Source: a bacterium
GTDB lineage: Bacteria > Sumerlaeota > Sumerlaeia > MVZB01
Direction of reading: 5' to 3'
Length of the DNA stretch: 5,111 nt
NCBI GenBank assembly: GCA_023480605.1
Contig: JAMCWS010000180.1
Coordinates: 1-5,111, forward strand
Position 1 is the first letter of the stretch. The number at the start of each line of letters is the position of its first letter. Under the pieces are notes generated by a model. The model saw only the letters and a list, made by a program, of their open reading frames with translations, made no database searches and was not told the DNA's origin. A program made the translations under genes and the position numbers. Shown here piece by piece: positions 1-5,111 of this stretch.

Positions 1-1930
1 TTGGGCGCCGCCGTGGCGCTCGCGCCACAATGGTCCCACCCCGCCGGCGACGACGATGGTAAGGCCGGGCAGCGCCGGGGCCAGCCGCTCGATCAGAAAC
101 TCCAGTGCCTGAAGGTTGGGTTCGTAGTTGCTTCCCGTAAAGACGGCCAGCGGACCCTCGGGCAGGCCAAGGCGACGGCGCAGGGCGGGTTTGTCGGCTT
201 CGGCGCCGGGGGTCAGGCGCCGGCAGTCGACGCCGTTGGGCACTTCGATGATCCGCGCCGGATCGGCGCCGTAGCGGCGGATAAATTCAGCCGCATCGGC
301 GGGGCCGCATGCCAGAACAAGGGCCGATCCGGCGACGGCGGCGCGTTCGGTCCGTTCGACGCGGCGGGCCAGCCACCGTCCGGCGAGGGTGCGGCGCAAC
401 AGGTCGCCCTTGACGGCCGCCTCGCAGTTATGTGAGTCGTAGACGCGCGCCAGGCCGTTCGCCGCCGGCAGATGGGGAAACATCCAGGGGTGCGAGCAGA
501 TGATGAGGTCGGCCCAGCCGGCGAGGGAGGCCATCCGGCGCCCGTAGGCCGGCGAGCAGCGCGCCAGCAGCAAGGGGATCGTCACGTCGACCGTGGCGTC
601 GCCCCCCGTCAGCCGGCGCAGCACCTCGTGCGCTTTGAAGTGGACCGTCGTGAGCGGCAGGATGATCTCGCGGAAATTGGGCGCGAGCCACTGGTCGCGA
701 AAGGCGGGGCCGGGGTGATCGTGGGTGCCGACGTAAGTGGTCACGAAATCCGCCGGCAGGTGACGGTAAAGCTCCCAGATGCGCAGGCGCCCGCCGCCCA
801 CGGGCGGATCGATGATCTGGTTGTCGGTAATAAGCAGGTGGATCGGTTCGCTCTCCCCGCCGGCGCGCGGGGCCTCGCCGGTTCCGGCCGCCGCCGCGCT
901 CCGCGCCGCCGGGCGGATCGACCGTTTGCGGCGCGTGTCGTCGGCGGCGTCGAGCAGATGGCCGACCAGACGTTCCCAAGTCACCTCCTTCACCCAATCA
1001 CGGGCGCGCTCGCCCATCGCCGCGGCTTCGGCGGGGTGGGCGTCCAGCCAGTCGATTCGTTCGGCCAAGGCCTCGGGGGTTGGGTCCGCGATCCAACCCG
1101 TCTGGCCCGGCCGGACGATCTCGGCCGGTTCGCCCGCGTCGCGCGTGGTGAGGATGGGTTTGGCGGACAGGAATGACTCGAACGTCACCAGGCCCATGTC
1201 CTCGTTGATGGGCGGGAAAATCGTGGCGACGGCGCGGGAATAAAGGTCGCGCAGCGTCGCTTCGTCGACCGCTCCCGCCATGCGGATGCGCGGATCGCCG
1301 GCCGCCCGGGCGCGCAGCGCCGCTTCGTCCGGTCCCGTGCCGGCGATGACCAGCGGCCGCTGGGCGCGGCTTTGACGATAGGCGTCGATTGTCAGGCTGA
1401 AACGTTTCCAGGCGTGCAGGCGGCCGACGGCGAGGAAGTGCTCGCCTCGACTCGGAGCGGCGGGGGTGAAGGTCGTCGGGTGATGGATGGGAGTCGATTC
1501 GATGCCGCCCCATTTGAGCAGGCGGCGGCTGACGGTGGCCCCCACGGTGAAGATATGAGGGATGCGCTCCGGGCTCATCGCCCAGTTGTCCATCCAGTGG
1601 ATAAGGCGCCGCATCCGCACGTGATCGGGGCCGCGCGGCTCGTACAGATCGTACCCGCATCCGGTGGCTGAGGTATAACACGTGGACCGGGTGGCGCGCC
1701 ATGTAAGCCGGCCCTTTGTAGCTGATGACGCAATCGTAGGCCGACAGGTCCAGGTGGTGGAAATCGTAATATCCCTTGAGAATACCTTCAGGCGTGCGTT
1801 CGTCGACCGGCAGCGTGACCAGGTCGGTCGGGTGGCGCCGGCGCAGGGCGGCCGACAGGCCCTCCAGAAGCCGGTCCATGCCGCCGTAAGCCTGGGGAAC
1901 AGGTGTCGAACTGACCAGCGCGATCTTCAT
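1..1930 (-). CDS. Tandem two-domain GT4-type glycosyltransferase, frameshifted near 1651 and cut by the window edge
   Basis: Probably a cytoplasmic enzyme that transfers sugars from nucleotide-sugar donors to a growing surface glycan. The ATG at 1930 is preceded by GGGAGG at a 9-base spacing and overlaps the methyltransferase stop (ATGA), implying translational coupling. Residues 1-93 form a GT-B N-terminal half (MKIALVSSTPVPQAYGGMDR). The frame then changes, and the correct frame runs unbroken from 1650 to position 1. If one residue is restored at 94, domain 1 shows VGRLHAWKRF (K176) and the E-x7-E signature of family GT4 (E244, E252, in NEDMGLVTFESF). An Ala/Gly/Arg-rich linker follows (about 337-361) with no stop and no plausible start codon. 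A second GT-B domain then begins (LLITDNQIIDPPVGGGRLR, YDSHNCE near 498, PNGVD at 565-569, FTGSNYEPNLQAL near 598). Its donor-binding half lies mostly outside the window. As sequenced, translation from 1930 would end at 998 after a scrambled tail. Donor and acceptor cannot be read from the sequence. Confidence 0.85.
1651..1654 (-). other. Frameshift site inside the glycosyltransferase gene
   Basis: Upstream the reading frame gives LYLSHRMRV. Downstream the GT4 sequence resumes in another frame as DLYEPRGPDHVRMRRL. On the coding strand the join reads ATGCGGGTACGATCTG, which is one base out of phase. The simplest repair is one lost GT from a GTGT pair, giving MRVYDLYEP, but a one-base insertion would also fit. 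No slippery heptamer is visible, so programmed frameshifting is unlikely. A sequencing error or a recent mutation are both possible. Confidence 0.8.
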
Positions 1931-1939
1931 GACCCGCAA

Positions 1940-1945
1940 CCTCCC
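1940..1945 (-). promoter_or_regulatory. Ribosome binding site of the glycosyltransferase gene
   Basis: GGGAGG on the minus strand sits 9 bases before the ATG at 1930, inside the last codons of the methyltransferase frame. It favours ATG 1930 over the in-frame TTG at 1939, which lies directly next to this site. It supports translation as part of one polycistronic message. Confidence 0.6.
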
Positions 1946-2492
1946 GCCGCGGCGGGGTCGACCGGAGCGAGCCGTTCGCCGGCGCCATCGCCCAACGGGG
2001 TGGCCTGGAGGCCGGTGACGTAATAATCCTGCATGCCGTAAAGGGCGGCGTTGATCCGGTCAAACCGGTCTTGAAGCACCGCGCGCGCCTCCGGGCTGAG
2101 TCCCCCCTCGGCGGCCGGGGGCAGTTCCGGCAATCGTTCGTCGTCGCCGAACGGCGCCAGGTAACGCGTCTCCACCGCGGCGAAGCCGGCCAGTTCGACC
2201 AGCATCCGGAGCGCATCGGGATGGATGGCCTGCTTGTGGTCGAGGTCGCGCCAATACGACTTGGCCATGACGCCCAGGCTCGCGGGGTTGAGAGTTTCGA
2301 GCACGATCCGCCCGCCCGGCGCGAGGCGGCGGCGCGCCAGCACAAGGAACTCGAGCAACTCTCCCGGGAAGAAGTGCTCGACCACTTGGGCCGCGAACAA
2401 TCCGCCCAACGACGCGGGCGGCGTCGAACGCAGAGCCTCGAGCGCGTCCATGCGGCGGGTATGAATGCCCGCGCGACTGGTCAGGTCGACCA

Positions 2493-2497
2493 TGAGC
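2493..2497 (-). other. Deletion and frameshift junction removing methyltransferase motif I
   Basis: On the coding strand the junction reads TTCGGCGCTCATGGTCGACC. The first frame gives ELFGA up to 2495, and the second gives MVDLTSRAG from 2493. In this family ELF is normally followed by a short turn, the hydrophobic strand and GCGRGEF loop that bind SAM, then a GVD strand, and only then the residues equivalent to MV. All of this is missing, and the frame is one base out. A deletion of about 100 bases (3n+2) explains both facts. The exact size is inferred from the family. Confidence 0.7.
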
Positions 2498-3213
2498 GCC
2501 GAACAACTCGACGTAAAGGGCCTGGCGCGTGGCCACGTCCTCATAGGTGCCGCGTGATTCGTCGAGTGCGGCCATGCGTCGTTCGGGCGCGACGCGTGAA
2601 TAAAAAGGCCCCAGGTCGTGACGGGCGCACAGCCGGTCGAGGGTCGCGGCGGCCTCGTTCGCTCGCTTTTCGAGGCCGCCCAGCCGCCCGGCATGCGATG
2701 TCAAGGCTCGCCGCTGGGCGGCCGCGTCGCCGCTCAGCGCGGCCGCGTTGCTCGCGACCTCCTCAAGTCTCCGTTCGATGGCATCGGCCTGGAGAGACAA
2801 CTCGCGCAGGGCCTGCAACGCGGTTTCGTTGAACAATTCCTGCCGTTGGCGTATGGCGTCGGCATAGGGATGCGAACCCCAGTGAATGACGCGTTTGATG
2901 GCATTGACGGCCCAACCGATCACCCGGCGATGCGAGTGGATGCGGTATCCAGGATCCAAACTCTGGCGTTGCCGGGCAAGATCGAGTTGAGCCTGCACGC
3001 GCGAAGAGGCCGAGCCGTCGACGACAAGGGGCGCGGGTATGACGGAGGTGGCGGCGGCAGGCGCGCGAGTCGCCGTCTCTTCGCCGCTGGGCGGCGGCGT
3101 GGGGGTCGGCACGGCTTCACGGCGGACGATCTGCGTCTCGATCGCCTCCATGATTCCCTCGATCGTGAACGGGCCGTCGGGAACCTCAAATGGGGTCATG
3201 GCGGAGATTGGGG

Positions 3214-3219
3214 CTCCTT
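3214..3219 (-). promoter_or_regulatory. Possible ribosome binding site of the methyltransferase gene
   Basis: AAGGAG on the minus strand lies 14 bases before the ATG at 3199. This spacing is longer than usual, so the site may be weak. No better match lies nearer. The start at 3199 is still preferred, because the conserved N-terminal helix begins about ten residues after it and upstream sequence in this frame does not look coding. Confidence 0.4.
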
Positions 3220-3320
3220 GCGCGCATCGATGCGGACCGGCGCCACCCAGGCTTGCCGACGCCGGCGAGGGTTCCTATGGCGCGGCTCCGGCGAGAGACG
3301 CAACGCCGGGTTTGCCTCCG

Positions 3321-3349
3321 ATTATAGGCGATCGCCGTCCAGCCGCCAC
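3321..3349 (-). promoter_or_regulatory. Possible promoter of the minus-strand polysaccharide genes
   Basis: Reading the minus strand, a perfect TATAAT lies at 3326-3321. At a 17-base spacing, GTGGCG (3349-3344) is a poor -35 match, 3 of 6. The spacer contains the palindrome GGCGATCGCC. If used, transcription would start near 3314 and leave a leader of about 115 bases before the ATG at 3199. The call rests mainly on the -10 box. Confidence 0.3.
3327..3336. promoter_or_regulatory. Palindrome GGCGATCGCC next to the minus-strand -10 box
   Basis: This perfect 10-base palindrome directly abuts TATAAT on the minus strand, within the would-be promoter spacer. That is where a repressor site could block polymerase. 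A dyad this short is expected about once by chance in a region of this length, so position is the only real argument. Confidence 0.2.
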
Positions 3350-3352
3350 TAT

Positions 3353-3365
3353 TTCTTGTTTGCCG
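3353..3365. repeat. 13-base direct repeat, copy 1
   Basis: TTCTTGTTTGCCG occurs here and again at 3584-3596, 231 bases apart, in the same orientation. An exact 13-base match within so short a region is unlikely by chance. It could be paired protein-binding sites or a remnant of duplication. The flanking bases match only loosely (GTGCGTGGCAC against CTGGCCACC). Confidence 0.4.
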
Positions 3366-3583
3366 GTGCGTGGCACTGTCGTATGAGCCGGCGACTCGAC
3401 GGGTTCGGTCACGCCATCTTCTCCGACGCGAGCCCGCCCGCGATATGCCGGTAACGCAGTCCGGCTTTCTCCCGCGATCACGTCGGTTTTGCCTGACGGA
3501 GGGTTTTTTTCCCTTGTCCCTTGCGCCAAGCTCAATATCTCCAGCGACTCGTCCCACGTGAGTGCATTTCGGAGAAGGTTCTG

Positions 3584-3596
3584 TTCTTGTTTGCCG
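3584..3596. repeat. 13-base direct repeat, copy 2
   Basis: This is the second exact copy of TTCTTGTTTGCCG, the first being at 3353-3365. It lies about 170 bases upstream of the plus-strand gene, whereas the first copy lies next to the candidate promoter of the minus-strand genes. Confidence 0.4.
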
Positions 3597-3620
3597 CTGG
3601 CCACCCGCGGCGGCAAATCC

Positions 3621-3633
3621 AATTGACTCAATT
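3621..3633. promoter_or_regulatory. Perfect 13-base palindrome, operator-like
   Basis: AATTGA-C-TCAATT has six-base arms around one central base and lies in the divergent gap, about 130 bases before the plus-strand start. It contains TTGACT, which resembles a -35 box, but I find no -10 box at a proper distance on either strand. It could be a regulator-binding site. Chance occurrence in a gap of this size is not negligible. Confidence 0.25.
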
Positions 3634-3710
3634 ACCCGGAGCGACATGGCAAATAAATCGAACCGCGGAATAATGAAAACCCATCGGTTGCGTTTGCTTA
3701 TATGACCGCA

Positions 3711-3740
3711 TGGACGGACTGACCACGACAACGAAATAAT
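3711..3740 (+). promoter_or_regulatory. Possible promoter of the exported barrel protein gene
   Basis: TGGACG (3711-3716) matches the -35 consensus at 4 of 6 bases, and AATAAT (3735-3740) matches the -10 at 5 of 6, with an 18-base spacer. Transcription would start near 3747, only about 18 bases before the start codon and just ahead of the ribosome binding site. The surrounding AT-rich sequence fits a promoter, but the match is weak. A second AATAAT at 3669-3674 has no -35 partner. Confidence 0.25.
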
Positions 3741-3752
3741 CTATTCCTATGG

Positions 3753-3759
3753 AAGGAGG
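3753..3759 (+). promoter_or_regulatory. Strong ribosome binding site of the exported barrel protein gene
   Basis: AAGGAGG ends 5 bases before the ATG at 3765. It is the best Shine-Dalgarno match in the window. It fixes the start codon, which in turn places a normal signal peptide at the N-terminus. Confidence 0.85.
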
Positions 3760-3764
3760 ATTCC

Positions 3765-5111
3765 ATGGCCATCCGACCTGAATCCCGTATCGCATGGCTG
3801 TTGCTGAGCCTGGCGACCGCGTTGTCGCCCGTCCGGGCGGCCGATCCCGCCGGCTCGCTGGATGGCTGGGACGGCCACGCCCTGCAAGGTTGGGCCTGGG
3901 ATGCCGATCAGCCCGGCGCATACCTGTCCGTTGATTTTTATGAGAACGGCCAGGCCGGCGTGGGAACCCCGCTCGGAACGGCGGTGGCCAACCGCACGCG
4001 CGCCGATCTGGAAGGCACGCCCCAGGCGGGTCACGCGTTCGCTTTCGATCTGCCCAGCGCCGTTGATTCGCGGGCCATTTATGCCTGGGCCCGTAACGTC
4101 GGGGCGGGCGCCGATGCGGCCCTGCCCGGTTCGCCCCTCGTGGTTCCGGGCGACCGGACCGAGATCTGGTTCGGCAAGTTTCAGCCCTGGGATCTGGGGA
4201 CGTCAAACCAGTGGGAATTCTCAAAATACAACGCGGACGTGTTGCTCATGTTCATCGACCAGATCAATCAGGCCGACATCAACGACCTGCGCGACCTGGT
4301 GACGGTGCTCAACCGATACAATATCAAGGTGGCCGTGGAGATGGGCGGCCTGGTTGACTGGCGCGCCTCCTACGGCGACCAGTCGGGCGAAGAATCGGCC
4401 ACGATCGAGATGGGCAAGGTCAAGAAATTCACCGACCCGGTCGAGCACGGCGGGGCGGGCGGGAAGATCACCTACATCGACATGGACGGCCCCATCCGCC
4501 GGATGCTTTACCCCGCGCCCGACCGCACCGAAAAAGGATGGCACACGGTCGACTCGGCCACCGACGAACTGGTCGATTCGATCCGGATGTGGAAGACGGC
4601 CTACCCGGACGTCAAGATTTTCGTCCTGACCAACTTTCCCAACTGGGGTTGGAAGGGCGGGCCCGCCTATCACAATTTCAGTTACACGGCCGGCGCCCAG
4701 GGCTACGGCGATTATCATCAAGTGATCCAGATGATCGTGGCGAAGACGCGAGCGGCGGGCCTTCCGGTCAGCGGCGTCACGGTCGACAATCCCCACGATT
4801 ACGCGAATTATGTCTTCACATCGAACCAGCCTTCGGTGACGGCCGGCATCGACTGGTTCGCCCGGATGCTCGACCTGGAGGCTTACATCGAAGGCGAGGG
4901 CCTGGACTTCAACTTGATCTTCAACTGCTCGAAGGGGGGCACGCCGGCCAGGGGCGGCACGAATCAACTTTACCACGATCACTCGCTTCAATACGTCGAT
5001 GAGTATCATTCCCGCGGCGGCACGCCGGCGCGTTACATATTCGAAAGCTGGTATACGCTTCCCAGCATCTGGGTGCCCGAATCCGATCCCTATTCGATGA
5101 TGGGGTTGGTG
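3765..5111 (+). CDS. Exported protein with a GWAWD-type module and a TIM-barrel-like domain, family not recognised (3' end beyond window)
   Basis: The open frame spans 449 codons with no stop. Residues 1-26 form a Sec signal peptide: early Arg, hydrophobic AWLLLSLATALS, then PVRA-AD as the likely cleavage site, with no lipobox cysteine. Residues 30-125 resemble a small beta-sandwich module common in exported bacterial proteins (GWAWDADQPG, VDFYENG, GHAFAFDLP, IYAWARNVG, PGSP). From 130 on I can place eight beta-strand-like segments alternating with helical stretches: EIWFGKF, ADVLLMFID, IKVAVEMGG, ITYIDMDGP, VKIFVLTNFPNW, VSGVTVDNP, LDFNLIFN and ARYIFESWY. This fits a (beta/alpha)8 barrel. 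Acidic residues sit at strand ends: E192, D239, D241, D341 and E427, with aromatic residues nearby (W199, W294, W296, W429, Y430), as in glycan-binding clefts. A glycoside hydrolase or similar carbohydrate-active role is inferred, not shown. The barrel ends near the window edge, so further domains may follow. Confidence 0.85.
   Translation, partial: MAIRPESRIAWLLLSLATALSPVRAADPAGSLDGWDGHALQGWAWDADQPGAYLSVDFYENGQAGVGTPLGTAVANRTRADLEGTPQAGHAFAFDLPSAVDSRAIYAWARNVGAGADAALPGSPLVVPGDRTEIWFGKFQPWDLGTSNQWEFSKYNADVLLMFIDQINQADINDLRDLVTVLNRYNIKVAVEMGGLVDWRASYGDQSGEESATIEMGKVKKFTDPVEHGGAGGKITYIDMDGPIRRMLYPAPDRTEKGWHTVDSATDELVDSIRMWKTAYPDVKIFVLTNFPNWGWKGGPAYHNFSYTAGAQGYGDYHQVIQMIVAKTRAAGLPVSGVTVDNPHDYANYVFTSNQPSVTAGIDWFARMLDLEAYIEGEGLDFNLIFNCSKGGTPARGGTNQLYHDHSLQYVDEYHSRGGTPARYIFESWYTLPSIWVPESDPYSMMGLV

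Larger units (their letters stand above)
1927..3199 (-). pseudogene. Coiled-coil SAM-dependent methyltransferase of polysaccharide synthesis, disrupted by a deletion and frameshift
   Basis: In the related family this would be a membrane-associated enzyme that methylates a surface glycan or its precursor. Residues 12-27 hold a short helix (TIEGIMEAIETQIVRR), followed by a Pro/Ala-rich linker. Residues 85-124 carry the pattern Y-x-I-x-SHR...G...KR...RQxxFN seen at the N-terminus of many polysaccharide-synthesis proteins; it looks amphipathic and basic. A coiled coil follows (about 125-195), then a run ending ATRQALYVELF at 233. There the frame changes (2494) and methyltransferase sequence continues as MVDLTSRAGIHTRRMDALEAL, GLFAAQVVEHF and GGRIVLETLNP, ending at TGA 1927. 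The usual segment between these parts, with the (D/E)xGCGRGEFL SAM loop, is absent, roughly 34 residues judging by the family. As sequenced, translation from 3199 would stop at 2060 and make no working enzyme. The general class is secure; the substrate is unknown. Confidence 0.82.
3200..3764. other. Divergent intergenic control region without a convincing gene
   Basis: About 565 bases separate the start codons of two divergent genes. The stretch is clearly less GC-rich than its flanks, especially from about 3500 to 3760. Open frames here have poor starts and mixed third-position composition, and none gives a recognisable protein. It holds candidate promoters for both directions, two perfect short palindromes, one 13-base direct repeat and a T-run at 3504-3510. 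I see no tRNA and no riboswitch class that I can name. Confidence 0.65.

Noticed and set aside
428..997. Minus-strand frame of 189 codons beginning MGEGGDLGTSG.
   Set aside because: It is another frame of the same strand inside the second half of the glycosyltransferase. The frame through 1650-1 carries the GT4 motifs instead.
472..1176. Plus-strand open frame opposite the glycosyltransferase, with other long frames at 1-435, 779-1243, 1372-1671, 1682-2023, 2071-2832 and 2618-3454.
   Set aside because: These are antisense shadows of GC-rich coding sequence. Their translations are Gly/Arg/Ala-rich with no family signature, while the minus strand gives clear domains over the same bases.
1651..1654. 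Programmed ribosomal frameshift in the glycosyltransferase gene.
   Set aside because: There is no slippery heptamer, no strong downstream structure and no reason for such control in this family. A mutation or read error is simpler.
3440..3500. Minus-strand stretch with GGCAAAACC, GAGAAAGCCGG and TTACCGG, vaguely like a cyclic-di-GMP riboswitch.
   Set aside because: The conserved order, spacing and paired stems of that riboswitch are not present, so the similarity is only in short words.
3481..3510. Small hairpin CGTCGG/CC-GACG followed by a run of seven T on the plus strand, resembling a terminator.
   Set aside because: The stem is short with a bulge, GAGGG separates it from the T-run, and no plus-strand gene lies upstream for it to terminate.
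3275..3631. Minus-strand open frame of 118 codons in the divergent gap (starts SQLDLPPRVASGKQEQN).
   Set aside because: Composition looks somewhat protein-like and GKQE occurs twice in frame, but it begins with TTG directly after a stop, has no ribosome binding site, shows mixed third-position composition unlike the real genes, resembles no family I know, and would cover the best minus-strand promoter.
3186..3731. Minus-strand open frame of 181 codons across the gap.
   Set aside because: Arg/Ser-rich translation without domain pattern, it overlaps the methyltransferase start, and it has no supporting start signal.
4221..5009. Minus-strand open frame of 262 codons opposite the barrel gene.
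   Set aside because: It is the mirror frame of the plus-strand gene, which has a strong ribosome binding site, a signal peptide and a coherent fold pattern. The antisense translation is rich in V, D, R and H without motifs.

Overview
The window comes from a GC-rich bacterium, probably an uncultured environmental lineage. The coding frames have strongly GC-rich third positions. No gene here fixes a phylum, so I assign none. There are two divergent transcription units separated by an AT-richer gap of about 565 bases.

Left side (positions 3199 down to 1, minus strand): two overlapping genes of surface polysaccharide synthesis (O-antigen, capsule or exopolysaccharide type). The first is a coiled-coil protein with a C-terminal class I SAM-dependent methyltransferase domain (3199-1927). 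The second, coupled to it by an ATGA overlap, is a large protein with two GT4-type glycosyltransferase domains in tandem (1930 to beyond position 1). Both carry a lesion as sequenced. The methyltransferase changes frame near 2494, and the segment that should hold the SAM-binding glycine loop is absent. The glycosyltransferase changes frame near 1651-1654. Away from these two points both read as well-conserved proteins, so the damage is either recent or a sequencing/assembly fault.

Middle (3200-3764): the divergent control region. It holds a possible minus-strand promoter with a perfect TATAAT, a weaker plus-strand promoter, two short palindromes and a 13-base direct repeat. I find no convincing gene in it.

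Right side (3765 to the end, plus strand): one intact open frame of 449 codons running off the window. It encodes an exported protein with a signal peptide, a small beta-sandwich-like module of the GWAWD type, and a region whose predicted strands fit a complete eight-stranded (beta/alpha)8 barrel with acidic residues at several strand ends. I do not recognise the family. Its position beside a polysaccharide locus suggests a carbohydrate-active role, but this is inference. It is the most likely source of new biology in the window.
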